A DNA stretch of 41,298 nucleotides from contig NZ_ANBE01000049.1 in the NCBI RefSeq assembly GCF_000341145.1, positions 27,764-69,061 of the forward strand, read 5' to 3'. A program made the translations under genes and the position numbers. The notes below the pieces were generated by a model, which saw only the letters and a list, made by a program, of their open reading frames with translations, made no database searches and was not told the origin of the DNA. Position 1 is the first letter of the stretch. The number at the start of each line of letters is the position of its first letter. Origin of the DNA: Nocardiopsis xinjiangensis YIM 90004 (GTDB lineage: Bacteria; Actinomycetota; Actinomycetes; Streptosporangiales; Streptosporangiaceae). Shown piece by piece: positions 32,422-41,267 of the stretch.

Positions 32422-34560
32422 GTGAGGGAGCCGGGGGACAAGCGCACACTGCGCGGGAGAGTCGACACCGAGACGAGGGGGAAGGTCCTGCGGCTGGCCG
32501 GTCTCGGGGCCCTGGCCGGTCTGTTGAGCGCCGCGCTGCTCATGCCGTGGGTGGGAGGACTCGGACTGGCGGGACGCGACGCCGCCGCGTCCTTCATGGA
32601 CCTCCCGCACGACCTGGAAGTGCCCCGCCTCGCCGAGCACGTCGTGCTCACCGACACCGACGGCGACCCCTTCGGCGAGGTCGCCCAGCGCGAACGCGAG
32701 GTCGTCGAACTCGACGAGATCAGCCCGTGGGTGCCGTCCGCGCTCATGGCCATCGAGGACGACCGCTTCTACGAACACAAGGGCCTCGACCTGCGCGGTC
32801 TCCTGCGGGCCGCCCTGCGCACCGCCCAGGGCGACACCCAGGGCGGCTCGACCATCACTCAGCAGTACGTCAAGAACCTGCTGATGGAACAGGCCGAAAC
32901 CGAGGAGGAACTGGAGCGCGCCAGCGGCCGCAACATCACCCGCAAGATCGTCGAGCTGCGCCAGGCCGTCGAACTCGAGGAGCGCCTCAGCAAGGACGAG
33001 ATCATGCAGGGCTACCTCAACCTCGCCTACTTCGGTGCGGGCGCCCACGGCATCGAGGTGGCGGCCCAGCGTTACTTCTCCACCACCGCCGCCGAACTCG
33101 ACCCCGGCCAGGCCGCCACCATCGTCGGGATCGTGCGCAGCCCCTCCTACTACGATCCGCTGCAGAACCCCGAGCAGTCCGAGCAGCGCCGCGACGTCGT
33201 CCTCGACCGCATGGTCGACACCGGATACATCGAAGCGGAGGAGGCCGACCAGTACCGCGGTGACCTGCGTATCGACCACACACCCCGCGGAGGAAGCTGC
33301 GCCGAGAGCGAATACCCGCACTACTGCCAGTACGTCATGGACTGGCTCCTGACCTCCGACGTGCTCGGCGAGACGGAGGAGGAACGGACCGAAGTCATCG
33401 GCCAGGGCGGGATGACCGTGCAGACCGGGCTCAGCCGCCGCGCGCAGGAGGCCGCGCAGGAGGCCGTGGACCGCCACGTGCCCCCGGACGACTCCACGAA
33501 GTTCGCTGCGCAGGCCATCGTCCAACCCGGTACCGGCCAGATCCGCGCCCTGGCGCAGAACCTGCGCTACGGGTTCGACGACGAGACCACCGGGACGACC
33601 GCCATCAACCTCGCCGTGGACCAGGACGAGGGCGGCTCCACCGGGTTCCAGGCCGGGTCGACGTTCAAGCCCTACACCCTCGCCGCGGCGCTGGACGAAG
33701 GGATGGGATACGGGACCAGCTTCGACGCACCCGAGTCGGTCTCCGTGGGCGGCCTCTCCAACTGCGACGGCGAGAACATGTCCTCCTGGAGCGTGTCCAA
33801 CGCCGGCGAGAGCGACGGGGGAGAGCACAACATGCTCAGCGGGACCAAGGAATCGGTGAACACCTACTTCGCGCAGCTGCAGCGCCGGGTCGGCCTGTGC
33901 GAGACCTCGCAGATGGCGAAGAAGCTCGGGGTGCACCGAGCCGACGGCCAGGACCTGGGGGTGTGGAGCTCCTTCACCCTCGGCGACCAGGAGGTGTCGC
34001 CGATGAACGTGGCCAACTCCTACGCGGTCTTCGCCTCCGGAGGCGACCTGTGCGAGCCCGTTCCGGCACGGGAGATCACCCTCGGCGATCCCGACAACGG
34101 GGGTGAGAGCGTCCAGGTCGGCAGCGAGTGCGAGCAGGTCATCGACTCCGACGTCGCCGACGGCGTCAACCACCTGCTCCAGAAGCCCTTCGAGGGCGGC
34201 ACCGCCGACGGACTGGACATCGGTTCGCCGGCCGCCGGCAAGACCGGGACCACCGACAACTCCGCCTACGCCTGGTTCGCCGGCTACACCCCGCACCTCT
34301 CCTCGGCCGTGGTCGTGGGCGACGTGCGCGGTGGTGAGCAGTACCCGCTCCGGAACGTGACCATCGGCGGCCGCAGCTTCGGTGTGGTCTACGGAGGCAC
34401 ACTGCCCGGACCGATCTGGCAGGAGACCATGCGCGAGGCGGTGGAGGTGACGCCGGAGGACGGCTTCGCGAGCCCGCCCGGCAAGTTCGGCGACCCGTCC
34501 TCGGAGCCCTCCGGTTCGGGCGAGGACGATGACGGCGGGGGCGACCCCGACGACGGCTGA
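32422..34560 (+). CDS. Class A penicillin-binding protein (transglycosylase/transpeptidase)
   Basis: This bifunctional enzyme polymerises and cross-links peptidoglycan. From the GTG at 32422 (712 aa) there is a short basic cytoplasmic tail, one membrane anchor (residues about 22-46), then the GT51 transglycosylase with the catalytic Glu112 in AIEDDRFYEHKGLDLRGLL and QGGSTITQQYVKNLLMEQ. The transpeptidase has the nucleophile in GSTFKPYTLAA (Ser413), the SVN triad (478-480) and the KTG triad (607-609, GKTGTTDNSAYAWFAGYTP). The tail is Ser/Gly/Asp-rich. AGGGGG 5 nt before 32422 supports this start; a GTG at 32389 is also in frame. The type resembles PonA2. Confidence 0.93.
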   Translation: MREPGDKRTLRGRVDTETRGKVLRLAGLGALAGLLSAALLMPWVGGLGLAGRDAAASFMDLPHDLEVPRLAEHVVLTDTDGDPFGEVAQREREVVELDEISPWVPSALMAIEDDRFYEHKGLDLRGLLRAALRTAQGDTQGGSTITQQYVKNLLMEQAETEEELERASGRNITRKIVELRQAVELEERLSKDEIMQGYLNLAYFGAGAHGIEVAAQRYFSTTAAELDPGQAATIVGIVRSPSYYDPLQNPEQSEQRRDVVLDRMVDTGYIEAEEADQYRGDLRIDHTPRGGSCAESEYPHYCQYVMDWLLTSDVLGETEEERTEVIGQGGMTVQTGLSRRAQEAAQEAVDRHVPPDDSTKFAAQAIVQPGTGQIRALAQNLRYGFDDETTGTTAINLAVDQDEGGSTGFQAGSTFKPYTLAAALDEGMGYGTSFDAPESVSVGGLSNCDGENMSSWSVSNAGESDGGEHNMLSGTKESVNTYFAQLQRRVGLCETSQMAKKLGVHRADGQDLGVWSSFTLGDQEVSPMNVANSYAVFASGGDLCEPVPAREITLGDPDNGGESVQVGSECEQVIDSDVADGVNHLLQKPFEGGTADGLDIGSPAAGKTGTTDNSAYAWFAGYTPHLSSAVVVGDVRGGEQYPLRNVTIGGRSFGVVYGGTLPGPIWQETMREAVEVTPEDGFASPPGKFGDPSSEPSGSGEDDDGGGDPDDG

Positions 34561-34572
34561 TCCACATCCGAA

Positions 34573-34628
34573 CCGCAGGTGAAGGGGTGTCCCGGGGCCG
34601 GACCGGGGCGCCCCTTCACCGTGTGCGG
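34573..34628 (+). terminator. Long terminator hairpin after the PBP gene
   Basis: An 18-bp stem (ggtgaaggggtgtcccgg with ccggggcgccccttcacc, two wobble pairs) around GGCCGGA is extended outward by ccgca/tgcgg. It starts 13 nt after the PBP stop. Confidence 0.85.
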
Positions 34629-34685
34629 CCCGCATGTGGGGACGGGCACTCGCCGGATCCGGCCTCGTGACGCATAATGGGAGGA

Positions 34686-34808
34686 ACCGACAGGGGAGCG
34701 CGAGAGCGCTGAGAGTGCGGACGAGAGGGCCGCAGACCCTTAGGGCCCGTCCGGCCGAGCCGGAGGGGTCCTGCACCTGATCCGGATCATGCCGGCGAAG
34801 GAAGTCGT
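34686..34808 (+). promoter_or_regulatory. TPP riboswitch (THI element)
   Basis: The conserved THI-box pieces occur in the right order: CAGGGGAGC (34691-34699), GCTGAGAGTGCGG (34708-34720), CCGCAGACCCT (34730-34740), CCTGATCCGGATCATGCCGG (34776-34795) and GCGAAGGAAG (34795-34804), closed by cgac/gtcg as P1. TPP binding should lower expression of the downstream ykoEDC genes. A -10-like CATAAT at 34673-34678 lies just upstream. Confidence 0.95.
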
Positions 34809-34815
34809 GGGAACC

Positions 34816-34884
34816 GTTCCCGGAACACCGGGAACGCTCTCGGCCGTAGCAGTACGGCCGCCCCTCGTCGCCACAGACGAGAGG
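34816..34884 (+). promoter_or_regulatory. Expression platform of the TPP riboswitch (three tandem hairpins)
   Basis: Between aptamer and ykoE lie gttcccgg/ccgggaac (34816-34835, loop AACA), cggccgta/tacggccg (34841-34860, loop GCAG) and ctcgtc/gacgag (34864-34881). The third stem runs into the Shine-Dalgarno region GAGAGG (34879-34884), 11 nt before the ykoE ATG. Sequestration of the ribosome-binding site is therefore a likely mechanism, but which fold goes with TPP is not decided by sequence alone. Confidence 0.55.
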
Positions 34885-34895
34885 AACCGATCCGT

Positions 34896-35504
34896 ATGGA
34901 CACCGAAAGCAGCCCCCGGACCCACCCGGGTGTGATCGCCCTGGCCAGGTCCTGGCGCACCGTGGACATCGTGGTGGGTGCCGTCATCGGCGTCGCCATG
35001 GGCGTGGTCTTCTGGCTCTGGGGCCTGGTGTGGTCGGCCACCGGCCCGCTCTTCGTCCTCTTCCCGCCCGCTCAGGCCGTCTTCTACGGCGTCTGGCTGC
35101 TCGCGGGCGTGCTGGGCGGTCTCGTCATCCGCAAGCCCGGTGCCGCCGTGCTGACCTCCCTTGCGGCCGCAGCCGTCTCGATGGTCCTGGGCACCCAGTG
35201 GGGCGTCATGGTGCTGTTCCAGGGACTGGCACAGGGCCTGCTGCCCGAACTGGTCTTCCTGGCCACGCGTTACCGCCGCTGGACCATGGGCGTCGCCGTC
35301 CTCGCCGGTGCTGTCGCCGGGCTCTCGCCCGCGGTGCAGGACGCGGTGCTGTACTACGTGGCCTGGCCGCTGTCCCACAACCTGGTCTACGGCGCCCTCG
35401 TGGTGATCAGCTCCGCGCTCATGGCCGGTGCGGGCGCGCGCCTGTTGACCACGTCCCTGGCCCGGGCAGGGGCGTTGACCCCGTTCGCGTCGGCGAGGGA
35501 CTGA
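34896..35504 (+). CDS. ykoE: YkoE-type ECF transporter substrate-binding component
   Basis: The 202-aa membrane protein is the S component of an ECF transporter, predicted to bind the thiamin pyrimidine precursor (HMP) or a related compound. The family opening WRTVDIVVGAVIGVAMGVVF is clear, and five to six membrane segments follow (FLFPPAQ region, LLAGVLGGLVIRKPGAAVLT, the central GTQWGVMVLFQGLAQGLLPE). The TPP riboswitch immediately upstream and the ykoD and ykoC genes downstream give strong functional support. Its stop lies 2 nt before the ykoD TTG. Confidence 0.92.
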   Translation: MDTESSPRTHPGVIALARSWRTVDIVVGAVIGVAMGVVFWLWGLVWSATGPLFVLFPPAQAVFYGVWLLAGVLGGLVIRKPGAAVLTSLAAAAVSMVLGTQWGVMVLFQGLAQGLLPELVFLATRYRRWTMGVAVLAGAVAGLSPAVQDAVLYYVAWPLSHNLVYGALVVISSALMAGAGARLLTTSLARAGALTPFASARD

Positions 35505-35506
35505 CC

Positions 35507-37012
35507 TTGGCCGACATCCGCCTGTCCGGTTGGGGGTGGCGCCACGCGGGCCGCTCCGCGCACGCCCTGAGGGGGGTGGACCTGCGCATCGACACGGGTG
35601 AGCGGGTCCTGCTCCTGGGCGCCTCCGGCGCCGGCAAGTCCACCCTGCTGCACGCTCTGGCCGGGCTCACCGGGCCCGACGGGGCCATCAGCGGGCACCA
35701 GGAGGGCACTCTGCTGGTCGACGGCCGCCCGGCCGACCGCGGGCGCGGCCTGGTGGGGCTGGTCAGCCAGGACCCGGACTCGCAACTGGTCATGGCCCGG
35801 GCCGGGGACGACGTGGCCTTCGGCCCGGAGAACCTCGGCGTGGACCCCGCCCGGATCTGGCCCCGAGTGGCTCACGCACTGGACGCGGTCGGGTTCCCCT
35901 ACGGTCAGCGCCACTCCACGAGTGCGCTCTCCGGTGGGGAGAAACAGCGTCTGGTCCTCGCCGGGGCGCTGGCGATGCGGCCCCGGCTCCTGCTCCTGGA
36001 CGAACCCACCGCCAACCTCGACCCCGAGGGCGCCGCCCTCGTCCGCGGCGTCCTGCAACGGGTCTCGGCCGGGACGGGGGCGACCCTGGTCCTGGTCGAG
36101 CACCGGGTCGCCGAGGTCGTCGACCTGGTCGACCGGGTCGTCGTGCTCGAACCCGGCGGCGGTGTCGTCGCGGACGGCACGCCCGCGGAGGTCTTCGCCC
36201 GTCATGGCGCGGAACTGGCCGAGCGCGGGGTGTGGGTCCCGGGGCGGGACCCGGAACCGTCCGTGGCCCCTGCCCCGGGCGGCGTTCCCGTCCTGGCGGC
36301 GGAAGGGGTGAGCGCACGGACCCCCGCCGAACTGGGTGTGCGCGGCGGCGGGCGCAGGACCGTACTGGAGGACGTGGACCTCGAGGTCCGCTCCGGCACG
36401 GCCACCGCCCTCGTCGGCCCCAACGGCTCGGGCAAGTCCACGCTGCTGACCCTGCTGGCCGGGCTCGACCGTCCCCACCGCGGCGCCGTCCTGCCGCGCG
36501 GCCCCCTGGCAGGGGCCGACCGGCGTCCTCTGTCCCGGTGGCCCGCACGCCGTCTGGCCCGGCACGTGGGGACCGTCTTCCAACACGCCGAGGACCAGTT
36601 CGTCACCGCCAGTGTGCGGGAGGAGCTCGGGTTCGGCCCGCGCCGTGCCGGACTGCCGCCGGCCCGGGCCGAGGCCCGCGTCGATGAACTCCTGCAGCGT
36701 CTGCGTCTGGAACACCTGGCCGACGTGCATCCCTACACCCTCTCCGGCGGGGAGAAACGGCGGCTGTCGGTGGCCACCGCGCTCGGTTCCGGGCCCGCGA
36801 ACGCCCCGCACGTGCTGGCTCTGGACGAACCCACCTTCGGTCAGGACACCCGCACCTGGAGCGAACTGGTGGATCTGCTCGCGGCCCTGCGCACCGGCGG
36901 CAGCGCGGTGCTCATGGCCACCCACGACCCCCTCCTGCAGGGGCGCTTCACCGACACCCGGGTCCGGGTCGGTGGGGCAGACGTGCACGTCGGCGAGGGG
37001 AGGAGGGCGTGA
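35507..37012 (+). CDS. ykoD: YkoD-type double ATPase of the ECF transporter
   Basis: This single chain (501 aa) contains two ABC ATPase domains that power the ECF transporter. Domain 1 has Walker A LLGASGAGKST, the Q-loop SQDPDSQLVMA, signature ALSGGEKQRLVLA and Walker B LLLLDEPTANLD. Domain 2 has Walker A LVGPNGSGKST, QHAEDQFVTASV, signature TLSGGEKRRLSVA and Walker B VLALDEPTFGQDT. The start is TTG at 35507 (LADIRLSGWGW), chosen because GAGGGA lies 6 nt upstream and no in-frame ATG or GTG is nearby. It overlaps ykoC by 4 bp. Confidence 0.94.
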   Translation: MADIRLSGWGWRHAGRSAHALRGVDLRIDTGERVLLLGASGAGKSTLLHALAGLTGPDGAISGHQEGTLLVDGRPADRGRGLVGLVSQDPDSQLVMARAGDDVAFGPENLGVDPARIWPRVAHALDAVGFPYGQRHSTSALSGGEKQRLVLAGALAMRPRLLLLDEPTANLDPEGAALVRGVLQRVSAGTGATLVLVEHRVAEVVDLVDRVVVLEPGGGVVADGTPAEVFARHGAELAERGVWVPGRDPEPSVAPAPGGVPVLAAEGVSARTPAELGVRGGGRRTVLEDVDLEVRSGTATALVGPNGSGKSTLLTLLAGLDRPHRGAVLPRGPLAGADRRPLSRWPARRLARHVGTVFQHAEDQFVTASVREELGFGPRRAGLPPARAEARVDELLQRLRLEHLADVHPYTLSGGEKRRLSVATALGSGPANAPHVLALDEPTFGQDTRTWSELVDLLAALRTGGSAVLMATHDPLLQGRFTDTRVRVGGADVHVGEGRRA

Positions 37013-37791
37013 GCGCGAGCAGCGGCGACACCCTGACCATGGACGTGCCCGAGGACGCCGGTGCCCGCCACTGGCTGACCCGTTTCAACCCCGCCGCCAA
37101 ACTCCTGGCCGCGCTGACCCTCGCCCTCGGGCTGGTCCCGGCCGCCGACCCCGTCACCGGCGCGGTCGTGCTCGCGGCCGCCGTGGCCCTGGTGCCCTTC
37201 AGCGGCGCGGACGTGCGCACCCTGCTCGTGCTCGGGCTGCCCTTCCTGCTCATGGGCGGCTCGACCCTGATGGTCAACCTCCTCTACGGCGACCAGGGGG
37301 CCGAGGGTGCCCTCGGCGCGGCCGTGCGGGTCCTCGCCATTGCCCTGCCCGGCCTGCTCACCGCCGTCAGCAGCGACCCCACCGACCTCTCCGACGGGCT
37401 CGTGCAACGTCTCAAGATGCCCGAACGACCCGCGATGGGGGTGCTGGCCGCTCTGCGCCTCGTACCGCTGCTCGCCCACCAGTGGCGCACCATCACCCTC
37501 GCCCGGAGGGCCCGCGGCCTGGCGGCCGGGGGCAACCCCCTCCGTGCGGTTCCGCTGTTCTTCGGACGGCTGTTCTCCCTGCTCGTACGTTCCATCCGCA
37601 CCGGGACCCTGCTCGCCACCGCCATGGACGCGCGCGCTTTCGGCGCCGGTCCGCGCACCCACGCGCGCCGCAGCCGGTGGGGCCGGCGGGACACCCTGCT
37701 CCTGGCCGCCGCCCCCGCACTGCTCCTGTGCGCTTACGGACTCTCCTACAGCACACGCACCCTGGTGCTGCTCTGGACCGGGACCGGGTGA
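37009..37791 (+). CDS. ykoC: YkoC-type ECF transporter transmembrane component
   Basis: The T component (EcfT/CbiQ family, 260 aa) couples the ATPases to the S component. It begins after a short N-terminus with HWLTRFNPAAKLLAALTLAL, the usual CbiQ start, followed by about five membrane segments. The cytoplasmic coupling motifs with the Ala-Arg-Gly signature are present: LARRARGLAAGGNPLRAVPL and TAMDARAFGAGPRTHARR. The GTG start overlaps the ykoD stop by 4 bp. It completes the ykoEDC set under the TPP riboswitch. Confidence 0.93.
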   Translation: MSASSGDTLTMDVPEDAGARHWLTRFNPAAKLLAALTLALGLVPAADPVTGAVVLAAAVALVPFSGADVRTLLVLGLPFLLMGGSTLMVNLLYGDQGAEGALGAAVRVLAIALPGLLTAVSSDPTDLSDGLVQRLKMPERPAMGVLAALRLVPLLAHQWRTITLARRARGLAAGGNPLRAVPLFFGRLFSLLVRSIRTGTLLATAMDARAFGAGPRTHARRSRWGRRDTLLLAAAPALLLCAYGLSYSTRTLVLLWTGTG

Positions 37792-37818
37792 TAGGCAATT
37801 GCGGTCAGGGACGTCGAG

Positions 37819-38625
37819 ATGGAGAAGGTGAAGAGCGTGGCCGAGTTCGTGCGTGTGGAGACCGACCCCGACAACCCGGGGGTGGCCGTCATCCGGTTGG
37901 ACCGCCCCAAGGTCAATGCACTCAACGCCGCTCTGACCGCTGAGATCGCCGAGGCCGCAGCACAGGTCTCCGGCGACGACGAGGTCCGTGCCGTGGTCGT
38001 CTACGGGGGCGAGCGTGTCTTCGTCGCCGGCGCCGACATCAAGGAGATGGGCGATCGCACGGCGGTGCAGATGCGCGAGTACTCCCGCGGCCTGCAGGAG
38101 GCGCTCAACGCCGTGGAGCGTATCCCCAAGCCGGTCGTGGCCGCCGTGACCGGGTACGCGCTCGGCGGCGGACTGGAGCTGGCCCTGTCCGCCGACTTCC
38201 GCGTCGCCGGCGCCGAGGCCAAGCTGGGTGTGCCCGAGATCCAGCTCGGTGTCATCCCCGGCGCCGGCGGTACCCAGCGCCTTCCGCGCCTCATCGGCCC
38301 GGCCCGCGCCAAGGACCTGATCTTCACCGGTCGGCACGTGCGTGCCGAGGAGGCCCGTGAGATCGGTCTGGTCGACGAGGTCGTGGCCGACGAGGAGGTC
38401 TACGCCGCCGCCGTCGCCAAGGTCGCCCCGCTCGCCCAGGGGCCGGCCGTGGCACTGGCCGCCGCCAAGGAGTCCGTCGACCGCGGTCTGGAAACCGACC
38501 TGTCCACGGGGCTGGAGATCGAGAGGATGCAATTCGCCTCTCTCTTCGCCACCGATGATCAGAAGACCGGGATGCGTAGTTTTGTCGAGGAGGGCCCCGG
38601 CAAGGCGCGGTTCGAGGGCCGCTGA
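37819..38625 (+). CDS. Enoyl-CoA hydratase/isomerase
   Basis: The 268-aa crotonase-fold protein is likely an enoyl-CoA hydratase of fatty-acid degradation. The oxyanion hole is formed by [14 protein letters not shown] and [20 protein letters not shown], which contains the first catalytic Glu. The second Glu is in [20 protein letters not shown]. Both glutamates that mark true hydratases are present. The C-terminus [20 protein letters not shown] is typical. The gene starts 27 bp after ykoC, with only a weak ribosome-binding site, and may be cotranscribed or have its own promoter. Substrate chain length cannot be told. Confidence 0.93.
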   Translation: MEKVKSVAEFVRVETDPDNPGVAVIRLDRPKVNALNAALTAEIAEAAAQVSGDDEVRAVVVYGGERVFVAGADIKEMGDRTAVQMREYSRGLQEALNAVERIPKPVVAAVTGYALGGGLELALSADFRVAGAEAKLGVPEIQLGVIPGAGGTQRLPRLIGPARAKDLIFTGRHVRAEEAREIGLVDEVVADEEVYAAAVAKVAPLAQGPAVALAAAKESVDRGLETDLSTGLEIERMQFASLFATDDQKTGMRSFVEEGPGKARFEGR

Positions 38626-38946
38626 CCGGGCACGGGGCCGATCGGCTCCTGGGGTGAGGGCCGGCGCCGGTGGCCGCAAACGGTCAGTGGTGCCGGTTCC
38701 TCCGTCCTCCGGTCTCGAAGCGGCGCGCCCGCGCGATACCGTCGGTGGGAACCGCCACGCCGTTTTTTCCGTCATACTCGTGGTGGTGAGCCCACGCGGA
38801 CGGGCCGCCCGGACCCCCGAACCCCGGCGGCGCACACAACGAGTCATGCGGGCACAAGACGGGCCACACGAAGCCAATGTTGACCCATCCCCCGGCCGCT
38901 AAGCTGGACGTGGTGGTATGCGGTCTTTTGAGGGGATGAATTCTCG
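38626..38946. promoter_or_regulatory. Intergenic region before the kinase gene
   Basis: This 321-bp gap has no gene I can support. A T6 tract at 38763-38768 follows a weak, bulged dyad (about 38741-38762) and may terminate the upstream transcript. TTGACC (38880-38885) and TAAGCT (38900-38905) resemble -35 and -10 elements, but the 14-nt spacer is short. GAGGGG precedes the kinase ATG by 11 nt. Confidence 0.3.
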
Positions 38947-41217
38947 ATGTCAATATCGGCAGGTTTCCCCACGGGCGAGGAGCTGCCGGAGCGCATCGGC
39001 CACTACACCATCCGCCGCCGTATCGGGCAGGGCGGCATGGGAGTGGTGTATCAGGCCGAGGATCCCCGGACCAACCAGTTCGTGGCGGTGAAGGTCCTCA
39101 AGCCCGAGGTGGCGGGGGACGAGATCGCGCGCGCCCGGCTCTCGCGCGAGGTCGAGACGATGCGGCGCGTGCAGAGCCCGAACGTGGCCGAGGTGATCGA
39201 GGCCGATACGCAGGCCGAGCTGCCGTGGGTGGTCACCGAGTACATCCCGGGTCCGACCCTGGACGCGACCGTGACGGACCACGGTCCGCTGCGCGGTCGT
39301 GCGCTGACCCGCTTCGTGGCCGGTATGGCCCGGGCGATCAAGGACATCCACGCCGTGGACGTGATCCACCGGGACCTCAAGCCCGGCAACGTCATCATCT
39401 CCAACGGTGAACCGATCGTCATCGACTTCGGTATCGCCCACGCGGTCGACGGCGCCAAGCTCACCCAGACCGGCACCTTCGTCGGTACACCCAGCTACCT
39501 CTCGCCGGAAGTCATCGAGGGCACCGACCTGGGCCCGGCCACCGACGTGCACGCCTGGGGCGGCACCGTGGCCTTCGCGTCGACGGGGCGCCCGCCCTAC
39601 GGCGCGGGCTCCTTCGAGGTCATCTTCTTCCGCATCCTCAACGGCGAGATCGACATGGACGGCATGCACGAGGCGCTGTGTCCGATCGTCAACCGCGCCG
39701 TGTCACGGGAGATGGGCAGCCGGCCCAGCGCGGCCGAGCTCGTCCTGGAGACCAGCCGGCTCAACCTCGATCTCCCTTGGACCGAGGACCCGGGCAGCCC
39801 CACGGGCCTCACCGGGAATCACACCGTTCAGGTGCAGCAGGAGCCGCCGGCCTCCGGTGGCGGTGGCGGGGCCGCCGCGGCCGCTGCGGGGGGAGCGGCC
39901 GCCGGTGGCGCGGCCGGCGCCTACCTGGCCAACCAGGCCGGCGGGAGCCAGGGTTGGGGACCCCCGCACACCAGCAGCGGTGCCAACCCGGCCCAGAGTG
40001 CCTGGGCCTCACCGTCGGCCCCGCAGACCTCGCACGCAGCCTCGGCGGGGTGGGGCAGCGGTGCCCAGCAGTCGCACCGTCCGGCCACGGGCGGATGGGG
40101 CACCGAGCAGCAGCCCACGGGCGGGCCGGCCGCCGGTGGGGAGTCCACCGACGACCTCGGCCGGGCCGCCTCCGGCGGGTGGGATCCCGATGAGGAGTCC
40201 ACCGACGACCTGCGTGGGGCCCAGGGCACCGAGCGCATCACGCCGCAGAGCCCTCAGGCGGACCCGCAGGGCACCATGCGGGTGGATCCGAACCAGGTCC
40301 CGGGCCCGGACGACCAGCAGGGCACGATGATGATGCCCGCGAACCGTTCGGAACAGGGACAGGGACCGCCTCCGGCGCCGCCGCAAGAGCCGTCGAACGA
40401 TACGCCCCAGACCCAGTTCTTCAACTCGGCGCTGCGGCCCGAGGACTTCCGCGACATCCTCACCCCGGTGGGAAGCGGGCGCCCGCACCAGACACAGGAG
40501 TTCGACGAGGAGGACTACCGGGAGAACAACAGCGGTCTGCTGGGCCGGTTCCGCAAAGGCAGCAGCGACCGTCTCGGTGACTACTTCCGCGGCGGGTCCG
40601 ACGCCGAAGAGCACGACGAGTACCACGACGACGAGTACGAGGAGTACGAGGCCCGGCGGATGCACCCGCTGGTACTCGTGCCGGTCATGTTCATGCTCGC
40701 GGGTGTGGCCCTGTGGTTCCCGTGGTTCGGCCTGCTGCTGGGGGTGCTGATCCTCGCCGCCCTGTCCGCGCTGGACGTGGTCAAGGCCGAGCACGCGCGG
40801 CGTCTGCAGCGGCGCGGCCCCAGCAACTCCGACACGATGATGGTCGTGCTGAGTTTCCCGTGGGCACTGGGCAGGATGCTCGTACGCACGGCCGGGTTCG
40901 GCGCGATCTACCTGCTCGGCGGCGTCCTCGTCGGCATGGTCTATTCGGCCTTCGTCGACACCGGGGGTGAGGGCGCGAACTACACCGGCGGGTTCGCGAT
41001 CTTCGTGATGGTGCTGCTCGGTTACATCATGCCCAGCGGCCGGGAGGCCCGCCATCAGGCGGTGTGGCTGGTGGAGCGGGTGCGTTTCCACAGCATCTAC
41101 CTCTACATCGGCGTGATCGTGGGCATCTGCCTGCTCACGATGCTGATCCTGTCGGTGGGTCTGGGTTCGGCGCCCGACTGGGTGCCCTTCGGCGGTCCCT
41201 CGGACTGGTTCACCTGA
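38947..41217 (+). CDS. Serine/threonine protein kinase with polytopic C-terminal membrane domain
   Basis: The PknB-type kinase domain (residues about 16-275) has the glycine loop IGQGGMGVVYQAED, VAVKVLK lysine, catalytic loop VIHRDLKPGNVI (about 139-150), DFG in VIDFGIAHAVD (Asp160), activation segment GTFVGTPSYLSPEVIEG and the later GRPPYGAGSFEVIFF. Residues about 280-565 form a disordered Gly/Gln/Pro/Ser-rich linker with ESTDDL repeats and several TQ/TM sites. From about 571 the protein has five to six membrane segments (VPVMFMLAGVALWFPWFG and following), unlike classical PknB, which has one TM segment and PASTA repeats. No sensor domain is recognised. Confidence 0.93.
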   Translation: MSISAGFPTGEELPERIGHYTIRRRIGQGGMGVVYQAEDPRTNQFVAVKVLKPEVAGDEIARARLSREVETMRRVQSPNVAEVIEADTQAELPWVVTEYIPGPTLDATVTDHGPLRGRALTRFVAGMARAIKDIHAVDVIHRDLKPGNVIISNGEPIVIDFGIAHAVDGAKLTQTGTFVGTPSYLSPEVIEGTDLGPATDVHAWGGTVAFASTGRPPYGAGSFEVIFFRILNGEIDMDGMHEALCPIVNRAVSREMGSRPSAAELVLETSRLNLDLPWTEDPGSPTGLTGNHTVQVQQEPPASGGGGGAAAAAAGGAAAGGAAGAYLANQAGGSQGWGPPHTSSGANPAQSAWASPSAPQTSHAASAGWGSGAQQSHRPATGGWGTEQQPTGGPAAGGESTDDLGRAASGGWDPDEESTDDLRGAQGTERITPQSPQADPQGTMRVDPNQVPGPDDQQGTMMMPANRSEQGQGPPPAPPQEPSNDTPQTQFFNSALRPEDFRDILTPVGSGRPHQTQEFDEEDYRENNSGLLGRFRKGSSDRLGDYFRGGSDAEEHDEYHDDEYEEYEARRMHPLVLVPVMFMLAGVALWFPWFGLLLGVLILAALSALDVVKAEHARRLQRRGPSNSDTMMVVLSFPWALGRMLVRTAGFGAIYLLGGVLVGMVYSAFVDTGGEGANYTGGFAIFVMVLLGYIMPSGREARHQAVWLVERVRFHSIYLYIGVIVGICLLTMLILSVGLGSAPDWVPFGGPSDWFT

Positions 41218-41267
41218 CCCGCGCGCATGCGAAGGGCCCGTTCGGACGCCTCGGGTTCTAGCGGTCC

